Positions 1 to 9,528 of a stretch of 64,000 bases of DNA are shown here, in pieces. The position numbers and the translations under genes were made by a program. The notes below the pieces were generated by a model that worked only from the letters and a program-made list of their open reading frames with translations, was not told where the DNA came from and ran no database searches. This DNA comes from Lunularia cruciata (Eukaryota > Streptophyta > Marchantiopsida > Lunulariales > Lunulariaceae): NCBI GenBank assembly GCA_948567375.1, contig OX419762.1, positions 27,347,465-27,411,464 of the forward strand. Reading direction: 5' to 3'. The number at the start of each line of letters is the position of its first letter. Within the stretch, counting starts at the first letter, position 1.

Positions 1-430
1 TTATATCCACTATAACCATCTCCAAAACTGTACCTCTCATGACCTGCAACGTCCTCCAAGATTTCATCAATGAATAGCAATGGGTAGTAGTCCTTTTGGT
101 AACAACATTGAGCTTCTTGTAATCCATACATATCCAAAGCTTGCTATTCTTTTTCTTCAAAATGACAATTGGAGACACCCATTCTGAATTCTCCACCTCA
201 AAGATAAATCCAGCCTCCTTAAGCTTATTAATCTCCTCCTTCACAACCAAAGATATTGGTGAGCTAATATCTTTGGTTGTGAAGGAGGAGATTGATAAGC
301 TCAAGGAGGCAGGTGGGCTAATGTGACATTGCTTTTGGTAGATTGGTCTTGCATGTGACTCCACTTCTATCTTGTGCTCCTCCAAGGTGACTTCCTTCAA
401 ATCCTTGTAACTGAAAGCAAACACATGGAT
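1..430 (-). pseudogene. Element A reverse transcriptase, N-terminal fragment
   Basis: Minus-strand translation gives the start of a gypsy RT: a stretch like SLVVKEEIDKLKEA, then SEWVSPIV, KKKN and MDYKKLN, the conserved run just before the palm. The same region occurs in B (about 58200-58450) and F (about 62150-62550), which allows direct comparison. Relative to them, A carries an extra segment at about 258-310 that copies its own neighbour in inverted orientation and breaks the frame. The catalytic YxDD-type motif would lie beyond the left edge. Confidence 0.75.
213..310. repeat. Hairpin: 45-bp inverted duplication inside RT
   Basis: The arms are 213-257 and 266-310, with an 8-nt loop GGTGAGCT. 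They match at 43 of 45 positions when one is reverse-complemented. B and F have only one copy of the left-arm sequence here, so the right arm plus loop is an insertion in A. At both mismatches the right arm matches the F version (GAGCTTATCAATC on the plus strand) rather than its own left arm. Confidence 0.9.
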
Positions 431-718
431 GAACTTACATAAAATCTCCTCAAATCTCACCTTCTCCTCCTTGGTAACATTTGGACCATACTTGAGGGTA
501 GTTAACCTTCTCTCTACCTCCTCAAGTGTCAATGGTGATTTATCTGGGTCCTTCAAAACCTTTAGCTTAGGTGAAAAATCCATAGCACACAAGGGATACA
601 CATCTGAATCCAATTCAGATTCATCCTCCTCCGTGGAAATCTCCTCCTCCATGCTTGTGTCCACACCTGAAGCTCATTCTTAAAAATCTGATTCCCAATA
701 ATCAAAAGATGGTGTATC

Positions 719-1130
719 TTAATGTAAAGTGTTGGTGGTGTTAGTCACAAGAACTATGACTCTATGGTTTGATGGCCCAATCCTCAAGTACCCTTTGTAC
801 AATCTATCCATTGTGCGTGCTGCTCTCAACCATGGCCTCCCAAGAAGTAAGTCATAGCTTGAATCCTTCAAGACTTGGAAAGGCATGAGATTTTTAACTC
901 CCATAACTGAAACTACCACCTTATCCATCACCCTACTGGTCAAACTTGTTTCTTGTTTGCCATGCTCACCACAAATGTTGAAGGTCTTGAGGGTATCATA
1001 TCCAACTTCTCCATCAACCTTTTTGACATGGCATTTACTGCTGATCCTCCATCAACAAGTGCATCCTTGATGTTGTGACCATTCACTCTCACATCAATCT
1101 TGGAGGCATATTCACAAGCCTCCTATGGTG
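719..1130 (-). pseudogene. Element A aspartic protease, frameshifted
   Basis: Minus-strand reading from about 1085 gives GHNIKDALVDGGSAVNAMSK, a retropepsin active-site region with DGG where DSG/DTG is usual. That frame reaches a stop near 945. The continuation SRVMDKVVVSVMG, then YDLLLGRPWLRAA, the conserved C-terminal G-x-P/W-L part of the domain, is in another frame (719-943). The break therefore falls around 940-960. Compared with E and J, the domain order is normal. The copy is not translatable as one piece. Confidence 0.75.
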
Positions 1131-1396
1131 TTGGCTTGGCATCCACCACCCCCATTGATACTGGAGCTTTTACCTTCTTCTTCCTCTTGCTCCTTATAGA
1201 ACTCAAACCACCTCTAAGCTCCTTTCTCAAGGTAGGGTTCAAAGCAATTAATTGACCCACTGTGATGTTAGCCTTGTGACTACCAACATCCTCCAACACA
1301 TTGTAGTTCCATTATTGCTTTGAAATCAAGAAATCCTCCATCCCCAACTTCTTCCTTGGAGTCTTTGTTGTTGATGGTGTTGATGTGAAAGTGTTC

Positions 1397-2557
1397 CTAG
1401 TAGACATAGGAGTATCCTTTGCTTGGAGTAAATCCTTGAGAAGATTGAACATCCTCTGCAAAATGAGCTCTCTTCTTCTCTTGTGCCAAAAGCTCCAAAT
1501 TAAGACCCTTGGAGTTTGAGCACTCTCCCTTCTCATACTTGCTCTGAAAAATATCTATGGATGCTATCTTCTTACCTTTGTTTGGATTAGGAGCCACTTG
1601 GGTTTCACTACCTCCCTCTTTCCTTCTATTGGCTCTTTCATAACCCCTTCCTCTATGGTAAGTGGAATTTGTGCAATTCCTTTGGATATGGCCTCTTCCT
1701 CCACAACCAAAACAATTTCTATCATTGAAGTTGTTGGCTGGTTGGCCTCCTCTATATGGATAGTTTCCATAACTCCTAGGTCCTATCCCTACATTCTGAT
1801 CCACCTCTCTCTTCTCCCATAGTTGCACCACATTGATCTTGAGATCTGCAAGTTGTTCTATGATGGTTTGAATTGGATCCTTTGGTGGAGGTGCAAGAAC
1901 AGGAGCAACTACTACTTGTGGTGCAACCTTTGCCACCAAAGTATCATAAGTTCCACCATACTTGTAGCCTTGAGAAGGATGCACAACCTCCTTCACTACC
2001 AAATCACTCTCATCACCTTCCAAACTCTCCTCCGTACAAATTGCAAATTTGATAGTTTCAACCTTTGAAGAAGGTTTATCATATCTCACCTTGCTTCTAA
2101 TTGGTGGTCTCAACTCTCCCACAAAATTCTTGGTGAGCATGGCTCCTAATCCAATCATAGTAGTCTCCACACCATCCCCACCCTTCCTCAACACTATGTA
2201 AAATCTGGATTCTAACTTTTCCACTCTTTCCACATAGATTCTCAATTGCTCTCCATCTCCTTGTTTGAGAAAGGTAACCTCACTCATCAATCTCTCATAA
2301 CTCTCATCTGGGAGAAATTTCTCAATGAGTGCTGAAGTCAAACTCTCCCAAGACTCTTCTTCCTCATCTCTCCTCTCTCTCTTTTGGTATTCTGACTCAT
2401 ACCATGTAAGTGCTACATCCTCAAAAGAATTTGGTAATAATGAGGCCCACTCATTCTTCCTTCTCTCATTGTTTCCTATGCAAGCTCTCTTGAAGTCTCT
2501 CACAAAGTCCTCCACATCTTCTCTATCCTTGCCAATGAAAACCAAAAGTTTTCGCAT
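1397..2557 (-). CDS. Element A gag with zinc knuckle
   Basis: This is an intact 386-codon ORF with an ATG at 2557. Residues 1-130 are a retrotransposon gag capsid-like region: DFVRDFKRAC, then a W-A-x-L-L and LTWYESEY pattern typical of the plant gag family. Residues about 205-250 are a flexible linker with proline and valine. Residues 282-295 are a CX2CX4HX4C zinc knuckle (C282, C285, H290, C295) for RNA binding. The C-terminus is basic. The gene would package element RNA into a particle. It is the longest intact retroelement ORF in the window, which suggests that A inserted relatively recently. Confidence 0.85.
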   Translation of the reverse strand: MRKLLVFIGKDREDVEDFVRDFKRACIGNNERRKNEWASLLPNSFEDVALTWYESEYQKRERRDEEEESWESLTSALIEKFLPDESYERLMSEVTFLKQGDGEQLRIYVERVEKLESRFYIVLRKGGDGVETTMIGLGAMLTKNFVGELRPPIRSKVRYDKPSSKVETIKFAICTEESLEGDESDLVVKEVVHPSQGYKYGGTYDTLVAKVAPQVVVAPVLAPPPKDPIQTIIEQLADLKINVVQLWEKREVDQNVGIGPRSYGNYPYRGGQPANNFNDRNCFGCGGRGHIQRNCTNSTYHRGRGYERANRRKEGGSETQVAPNPNKGKKIASIDIFQSKYEKGECSNSKGLNLELLAQEKKRAHFAEDVQSSQGFTPSKGYSYVY

Positions 2558-2793
2558 CTTAATCCCTCACTATCTTTCTTTGCTCTCAAATTTTTTTCTT
2601 TTTTTCTTTTCTTTTCTCTCACTCTATAACTAATAGAGTATATATATGACTAACACCATCTGAGAATAATCCACTCTAGGGAACACAAAAGGTTCAAGTT
2701 GCTCCAAGATTGCTATAGCAACATCAAATCCTAGAGTGCATATTAATCTAACTCTCATGGATAGTTTATCCATAAGTTGACAGATTATCTCCA

Positions 2794-3270
2794 TCAATAA
2801 TCTTGAGAACTAGCTGATGAAGGTGATAGTATTTCTGTAGCTGTACTAAAACTCTCTCCAAGGTCCTTCACCAAAGTCTCCAAAAGTGCTTTTACTCCAC
2901 TACACTCATGTCCTTTTGGAAGTCCTTCCACTCCACAAACCTCAAACAACTCCTTTGTCTTAGATCTTCTTCCTCCCAATCTTGGTGAAGAAGGTCCAAC
3001 ATGCAAACCCAAGTCAAGTAAGCCTCTCCTTCTGCTCAATCTCTTGCTCTCAAAGGTCAATGGACATGAACTTGCCTTATGTCCCTTCTCTCCACATAAA
3101 AAGCACTTAGACTCACTCTTTCCTCCAAGTGGTGAAGGTTTTTGGATCTTTTCAACACTCTCTTCAAAATCTATTGTAAACTCTATTTTCCTAAAATCCA
3201 CCCCTAAAATCACCTCAAACCCTTGGGGAACCTTGCATTGTCTCAATTTCCACTCTTGATGACCCTCCAT
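2794..3270 (-). CDS. Element A extra ORF upstream of gag with a second zinc knuckle
   Basis: This 158-codon ORF has an ATG at 3270 and lies 236 nt upstream of gag in the same orientation. Residues 56-69 form CX2CX4HX4C (C56, C59, H64, C69). Before the knuckle there is an acidic stretch (FTIDFEESVEKIQ), and after it a basic SKRLSRRRG run. The C-terminus is serine-rich. I recognise no wider domain. An ORF ahead of gag is known in some plant Ty3 lineages (Ogre/Tat), but whether this one is related cannot be told here. It could also be a leftover of a duplicated gag end. Function unknown; nucleic-acid binding is inferred from the knuckle only. Confidence 0.6.
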   Translation of the reverse strand: MEGHQEWKLRQCKVPQGFEVILGVDFRKIEFTIDFEESVEKIQKPSPLGGKSESKCFLCGEKGHKASSCPLTFESKRLSRRRGLLDLGLHVGPSSPRLGGRRSKTKELFEVCGVEGLPKGHECSGVKALLETLVKDLGESFSTATEILSPSSASSQDY

Positions 3271-4105
3271 GTTCCTGAGTTGAATCTAAACACTCAAACA
3301 TGCTTTTTGTTGCTCTTAAACTCCTCATGCATGAGATCTCAACTTTGCAGAATTGACCCTTCCTCACAATTTCACTCAAATCTCTCAACTAGTATGTGAC
3401 AGTCCTCTAAAATTTTTCAAACTTGATAACAACTCCAAGGCATGCCTCCCTGAAAAATTTCAGATCTGTTTATTGAGCCATTTGGCCTAGACACCTTTCT
3501 ATTCAACACACATATTTCAGATTTGGTCTAAAAACCACCCTCCTCACTTCAAAAACTCATAACTCCTTGCTCAATAATTATCTCTCTCTAATTTGTGTGT
3601 CCACAGGTAGGATAAAATAAACTTAATTCTCTTGAAAATTTTCAAAAAATCCATTGAAAATTGAAGAAATGGCAAACTATGTACACTTTTCAAGAGAGCA
3701 TGCAGTTGCGGGAGCTGTTTACCCTATCAACTTCCAAAATTTCTACCCCAATGTGCATAATAACTCTCACAATAATTCCAGGTGTGCTAAGTGAAGGGCA
3801 ACCCAAGCTATCATGTGTAGAAATTTTAAGTCCAGATCTCAAACTTGAGATTTTGCCCAAAATCACCTTAATCCCCAAAATCTGCAATCCACCTCACACA
3901 ATCTCTCCAAATCCTCTCATGTGTACAAGATGTACAAAATCACTTCAAAGACATCATAATGAACTATAGAGTATACAAATGGATCTTGGTTCTCTCACAT
4001 AAATTCAGGCCTCTCCTCTCCTAATGTTCTCTCCAAGTGAGCTCTCATAGCCTCCTTCTGCCTAATGTAGAATTGAACACAGAACATTATCTTTCCTTCT
4101 AGAGA
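3271..4105 (-). other. Element A 5' leader
   Basis: These 835 nt lie between the primer-binding site and the first ORF. I see no conserved coding frame. It should carry packaging and translation-control signals, but none can be recognised by eye. Confidence 0.5.
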
Positions 4106-4124
4106 GGTCTCGGCAATGGAACCA
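4106..4124 (-). other. Element A primer-binding site
   Basis: Read on the minus strand, the LTR end GCTCACA is followed by TTTT and then TGGTTCCATTGCCGAGACC. The TGG start and position are diagnostic of a tRNA-primed minus-strand start site. It resembles the tRNA-Asp type (TGGCGCCGTTGCCGGG) used by many plant gypsy elements, with several differences. The exact tRNA is not certain. Confidence 0.65.
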
Positions 4125-4128
4125 AAAA

Positions 4129-4818
4129 TGTGAGCTGGCCTATCTCTCACTCAAGATGAACCTCTGATTGCTACTATGGTAGCGCACCATGGACTAAGAA
4201 GGCAAGTAACCTCAACTCTATCATACTCCTCCAAGGCTAACACTCCAAGACTCAAGACATTGCTCACTAGAGAACTCAAATCAGAGAGATAGTTGCAAAT
4301 GAAAAGATGATGAGTACCTCCTCACCCCTTGTTTATATACTTGTGAAATAGTTATGCACCAAAGTTACTAATTACCATAGTAACTCAAGCTACCAGACTA
4401 AAAGTCAAGTAAAGTCAAAAAGTAGAAAGAAATATCCATTCACATGGGCATATTCCACTAGCATGTGATCTTATCTTGATCCAACCACTAAGTCAAGGAT
4501 TCATTCACATGGGCTATCCTTGGACTAGAGAAGAATCCAAAATAAAAAGGCTTGCGGGCCCAAGAGTTCTCAACTCTTTCCTCAAAGCCAAACACCTAAG
4601 AATAATACCAAGTCAACACACTAGAATCCAAAATAGTGGTGCTCATCTTTTCCACTTCCTCTAAATTAATGTCCCTTCTATCTTAGATATGACTAACTTT
4701 AGCTAATTATAACCAATTTAGAACCTTCCTTTGTCTCTATGTAAATAATATCTCTCAAGTACTTGTAATACCAAGCTAAATATCATAATACTATACACAT
4801 GCACAAATGGGTGTTACA
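4129..4818 (-). mobile_element. Element A 5' LTR (690 bp)
   Basis: On the plus strand it reads TGTGAGCTGG at the left and GGGTGTTACA at the right, so in element orientation it is TGTAACACCC...GCTCACA with canonical TG/CA ends. Near-full copies occur at 8394-9064 (opposite orientation), 24912-25594 and 59099-59790, and an altered one at 55207. The copies allow the ends to be fixed to within a base or two. Confidence 0.9.
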
Positions 4819-5640
4819 TGCAAAGACACATCATTTTGGTGGACTATTTCCTATGTGATTGGGCAACATTTGGTCCCAAGATAGAGGATCAAGATATCTC
4901 CAAAGAGAATAGAGATAGATTGAAGAAAGGAGAGAAGAACTCCCACAAGGAGAAAGGGCTCAAGCAAAACAACAATGATATTCCAATTGTGGCTTAATTG
5001 GGCACATAGCCATCAATTGTCATGCTCGTCATCTTAGAGGCCTTTGGCTTCCATACAAGTGACCTCTGAACCACATGGAGAGGAAAATTGAAGAAGAAAA
5101 TATGGAAACCGCATTGAAAAAAAAGATCACCAATAAATGTACCTTGCGGCCTTACTTGCTCAATGAAGAAGAGTAAGAGCCGGAGGAGGAAGAGGACAAG
5201 TATGGAAAGAAGGAGGAATATAAACACACAATCAATTGTTGTAAGCAGAGTGCTAGAAGGAAATCCAATAAGAGTGTTGATAGACCTTGGGGCAATAGAG
5301 AATTTCTTGTCTCACTCTATTGCAATAAAGGTTGTGGATGGAACTAGAAAAGGATGAGAAGGACTAAGTAGAGTAACTTAATGTCAAGATAGAGAGGATT
5401 GAGTTGTTACCTAGAAAGGTAATACTCTTTGTAGGGGGTATCAAGAAGCAATCAAGTGGTGAGTGATACAACTAGCTCGTTATAATTTGATCTTAAGCAT
5501 GCCGTGGATGGAGCATTACAACCCTATGGTAGATTAGAGAAAGAAAGTAGCAAAAACTAGTCAATGGAAGATCTTTGGGATTGAAGGAGGATCACAAAGG
5601 CAAGAGTTGCCTATGTATGGGCATAAGGACCACATCTATT
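4819..5640 (+). pseudogene. Element C gag tail and protease remnant
   Basis: The first 300 nt match D's lysine/glutamate-rich gag tail near 28720-28870. At 5163-5357 the frame gives a basic stretch (KSRRRKRTS) and then VLEGNPIRVLIDLGAIENFL, a retropepsin with D-L-G in place of D-S-G. D has lost this Asp (VLIGLEAT), so C is closer to the ancestor here. Stops interrupt the rest of the domain. Confidence 0.65.
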
Positions 5641-5654
5641 GGTAAGACAGATAA

Positions 5655-6480
5655 ATGTTTCATGGGTTTATAGGAGAAGTCCAGAGTGCCCAACATAATG
5701 GACAAATTCCTAAGAAATTGAAAGATGTGGTCAATGAGTTCCAAGATGTCTTTCCACATGAATTACTTGCATTTTTACCACCAAAAAAGAGAGTAGATCA
5801 TAAAATTGAGATACATCTTGGGAAGACACCTCCTTGTAAGGCCCTATAATCAACTATCACCTCATGAGTTGGAGGAGTGTAAGGCCCAAATCAAGGATAT
5901 GTTGCAGAAGGTGTTTATCCAACCCAATGTATCACCATATGGGGCTCTTGTATTGTTTGTGAAGAAGAAGGGTGGAACAATATGCATGTGCATTGACTAC
6001 CAAGGATTGAATCAACAAATAGTGAAGAACAAATATCCATTACCTCACATGGATGGCTTGTTTGATCAACTCATGGGCCAAGGCACTTCACCAAACTTGA
6101 TTTGTAGAGCAGTTACAACCAAATTAGGATTGCAGAAGAAGACATACACAAAACAGCCTTTCAAACAAGGTATGGTCACTTTGAGTACTTGGTGATGCCA
6201 TTTGGCCTCACCAACACTCCGACCACTTTCATGAGTTTAATGAATGACATATTTCATCCGTACTTGGATAAATCTATTATCATTTTTCTTGATGACATCT
6301 TATCTTATAGTAGGACGCTAACAAAGCACAAGCAACATCTATGAGAAGTCCTCTAGATTCTATGACAAAATCAATTGTATGCAAAAATCTCAAAGTGCTA
6401 GTTTGGCAAATTTGAATTGGACTACTTAGGGCATAGATTAATTGTAGGGAGTATCCAAGTATTAATAGATAAAAAGAGGT
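5655..6480 (+). pseudogene. Element C reverse transcriptase, frameshifted
   Basis: Segments in three frames join as one gypsy RT. HELEECKAQIKDMLQK, then LVLFVKKKGG and CIDYQGLNQQ lie at about 5850-6020, and HMDGLFDQLMG follows. After a shift near 6090, [13 protein letters not shown] and FLDDILSYS (catalytic DD, about 6286-6297) appear. The order and spacing are normal; only the reading frame is broken. Confidence 0.8.
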
Positions 6481-6589
6481 CATTCAAAAATGGAGTGCTC
6501 TAGAAGATCAGACTCAACTCAAGAATTTCTTGGGATTGATGGGGTTTTATTGTTGATTTCTCAAGGACTTCTCCAAGATTTCACAACCT

Positions 6590-7080
6590 ATAATAGCACT
6601 ATTGGGCAAGAAGAAGAGGTGGATATGGAGAACCACACAAGAATTAGCCTTTCAAGAGTTGAAAGATGCATTACTATATGCACCAATCTTGAAATGGTAT
6701 GACCCAAAATGTCCAATCAAGATGGCTAAAGATGCATCAAGTGTAGCAACCAGAATGGCAAGATGGATGGCACCTAATTGTGTATTTCTCTTGTAAGTTT
6801 CTACCAATAGAATGCAACTATCACACCACCAAACAAGAAGAGTTGGCCATTGTCCTTGCAACCAAGCATTGGAAGCACTATTTGGGTGAGAAGGCATTTG
6901 TGGTAGAGACGGACCACAAACCTCTAGTCTACCTCGAGACACAAAAAATTCTTTCTTGTTTATAGATTTGGTAGGCAAAGTGGAGACAAAAATTCAACAT
7001 GATAATCAAATATGTGGAAGGCAAGAAGCAACTTGCATATGCATTCACTCAAATGCCGATGGAAAACAATTTGGGGGTAG
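6590..7080 (+). pseudogene. Element C RNase H and connection
   Basis: The C-terminal half of a gypsy RNase H is seen at 6795-6960: CNYHTTKQEELAIVLATKHW, then YLGEKAFVVETDHKPLVYL. It is followed near 7000 by a YVEGKKQLAYAFTQ-like connection. The N-terminal catalytic part at 6690-6760 is degraded: KDASS remains where a D-A-S core is expected. The same block in D is split by chromovirus J. Confidence 0.75.
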
Positions 7081-7221
7081 AAATCAAGATGAACCTTGAA
7101 TTCTGGGCCAAGATTCTTGCTGCTACAAAAACTGATCCACAGATTGTAGGTGCTCAATCATCCAAAGGCATCACTATCACCCAAGGACTCACCTTCTCTG
7201 ATGGCAGGTTGTGGATCCTAG

Positions 7222-8390
7222 ATGATACGGAGCCACTATCTAAGAAACACCATCCTAGCAAAATGTCATGATTCTACTATTTTAGGTCACATTGGAATGG
7301 ACAAGACCTTGGATGCAATCAAACACCATTACTATTGGCCCAAGATGAGCAATAATGTAATGGAATATGTTCAAAGTTGTCTACTTTGTCAACAAAATAA
7401 GGCTTCTAATCAAGCTCTCTCAAGACTCCTCTAACCTCTTCCCACTTCTACACAACGCTGGGAATAGGTAAGCATGGATCTAGTTTGTGAGTTGCCCAAG
7501 ACCACCTTTGGGTTTGATTCCATCATAGTCTTTGTCAACTGACTTAGGAAAATGATTCATGCATGTCCTACCACCAAGGATGTGATTGCCTTGCAACTAG
7601 CTCAACTGAACTTAGATGTAATTTTCCAATCATAGCTTGTCTGGAGTGCTCATCATAGATAGAGGCACTCAATTCACTAGTTTGTTTTGGAAAACACTCT
7701 TTGTGTTCTTCAAAACCAAATTGGCTATGTCCATAGCTTACCATTCACATACCAATGGACAAATCGAGAGGGCACATTGCACTATTGAGGACATGCTTTG
7801 GGGCTTTATTTTGGATAAGCAAGAGAGTTGGGACACCTTACTCCGATTGGTGGAATTTGCTTACAACAATTCAGTGCATGCCTCCACACAAGTCACACCA
7901 TTCTTCCTTATGTATGGAGAGCATCCTTTCACAAATTCAAGCTTGATGAAGGTCCATCCGGTGGCTACCAAGGTTAATGTTCTCAACACTTTTGTTTCTA
8001 GAATCCAACAAGGGGTGGAGCACACCAAGCACAAGTTGCAAATCACCCAAAATGGAAAATGCAATATGTAGACGCACATTGCCAAGACATGGAGTTCAAT
8101 GTGGGAGATCAAGTTTGGCTGTCAACCACCAACCTCAACCTCAGCCTCATAAGCGCAGACCTCATTTTATTGGACCTTTCTCCATCCTTTATTGCATCAG
8201 CACCGTGGCCTATCACCTTGAGCTACCGCCACATATGAAGATCTACCTGGTGTTTCATGTTTCCTTATTACACCAATATGCTCCTCAGCTGCCACTTCTC
8301 TTCCATCCAAGAAAGTTGACCTTGTCCAACCTTGGTTGATGAGGTGGAGGAGTATGAGGTCAAATGCATTCTCCCAAAATGCATCCGTGG
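7222..8390 (+). pseudogene. Element C integrase remnant
   Basis: The zinc-binding N-terminus is at 7222-7434 (GHIGMDKTLDAIKHHYYWP, then SCLLCQQNKAS, an HHCC pattern). The core follows: a first-Asp region near 7470 (SMDLVCELPK), the second Asp in IDRGTQFTS near 7660, and the Glu in TNGQIERAH near 7755. The C-terminal part at 8090-8340 is frameshifted. All three catalytic residues can still be found, but not in one open frame. Confidence 0.8.
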
Positions 8391-8393
8391 TAT

Positions 8394-9064
8394 TATAATT
8401 TGTGCATGTGTGTGGTATTATGATATTTAGCTTAGTATTACAAATACTTGAGAGATATTATTTATATAGATATAAAGGATGGTTCTACATTAGTCATGAT
8501 TAGCTAAAGTTAGTCATAGCTAAGATAGAAAGGACCTTACTTTAGAGGAAGTGGAAAAGATGAGCATCACTATTTTGGATTTTAGTGTGTTGACTTGGTA
8601 TTATTCCTTGGTGTTTGGCTTTGAGGAAAGAGTTGAGAAATCTTGGGCCCGCAAGCCTTTTTGTTTGGATTCTTCTTTAGTCCAAGGATAGCCCATGTGA
8701 AGGAATCCTTGACTTAGTGGTTGGGTCAAGATAACATCACATGCTTAGTGGAATATGCCCATGTAGATGGATATTCCTTTATAATGTTTGACTTTACTTG
8801 ACTTTTAGCCTAGTTACTTGAGTTATTATGATAAATAGTAACTCTAGTACGTAACTATTTCACAAGTCTAAAACTAGGAGTGAGGAGGTACTCATCATCC
8901 TTTCATTTGGAATTATCTCTCTCATTGAGTTCTTGAGTGAGCAATGTCTTGAGTTTTGGAGTGTTAGCCTTGGAGGAGTATGATGGAGTTGGGGTTCTTT
9001 GCCTTCTTAGTCTATGGTGTGCTACCATAATAGCCATCTTGAGTGAGAGACAAGCCGGCTCACA
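8394..9064 (+). mobile_element. Solo LTR of the A/B/F family inside element C
   Basis: It is the reverse complement of the 4129-4818 LTR and ends GCCGGCTCACA at 9064. The left end is decayed (TATAATTTGTGCATG in place of TGTAACACCCATTTGTGC). D's uninterrupted sequence near 37863 (GCATCCATAGTACTTGCC) shows the empty site. Flanks GTATT on the left and GTACT on the right look like a 5-bp target duplication with one change. No internal sequence is attached, so it arose by LTR-LTR recombination. Confidence 0.8.
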
Positions 9065-9229
9065 GTACTCGCCATCCTCTTGTGGAATATTTGGTCCATT
9101 GGAAAAGGTACCCATTGTACAAGGCAACATGGGAACCATCAGCCAACTTGACCAATGCACCAGTGTTAGTTCAATCTTTTGATCAACAACTTCACAACGA
9201 GGACGTTGCATCTTAAAAGGGTGGAGGTC
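9065..9229 (+). other. Element C 3' tail and polypurine tract
   Basis: This short non-coding tail matches D at 37870-38098. It ends TTAAAAGGGTGGAGG just before the LTR, the purine-rich primer site for plus-strand DNA. D has AAAAGGGAGGAGG at the same place. Confidence 0.7.
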
Positions 9230-9527
9230 TATAATACAAGCAATTAGACATATTATCTAAAGGTGAAAATTGGCTTGGTAATATCTAGAAGAATGTTATG
9301 TACAATAGGTAAGGTAGATCAAATATAGGTGTCATCAAAAGAGTACTTCTACTAATAGGGCAAAAGCCGAAAATAGCCTAAAAATTTTAGATTTAATTTC
9401 AGAAGCTTGAACGGATGAATTAGGCCTCAAAATAGAAATACTCCCTCCCTTCAACAAAAAAAAGCTTGCCTTTTCCTCCTTATGATTTTTCTTATAAAGA
9501 GCTTTTCAATGGTACCTCATCCACGTA
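9230..9527 (+). mobile_element. Element C 3' LTR, left part
   Basis: It begins TATAATACAAGCAATTAGAC after the polypurine tract and aligns with the first half of D's LTR (26692 onward). It stops at 9527 where element E begins. CACGTA at 9522-9527 is repeated as CACGCA at 18335-18340 on the far side of E, which is the likely target duplication. Confidence 0.8.
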
Positions 9528-9528
9528 G

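Larger units (their letters stand above)
1..4818 (-). mobile_element. Element A: Ty3/gypsy LTR retrotransposon, 5' part (runs off left edge)
   Basis: The element is on the minus strand, so its 5' LTR is the right-hand end (4129-4818). Leftwards follow a primer-binding site, an 860-nt leader, a CCHC ORF, gag, protease and the first part of RT, which leaves the window. Its LTR matches those of B and F and the two solo LTRs. It is inserted in the gag region of plus-strand element C, whose sequence resumes at 4819. The order gag-PR-RT is the usual one. The missing 3' half means completeness cannot be judged. The protease frameshift and a hairpin insertion in RT say the copy is dead. Confidence 0.85.
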
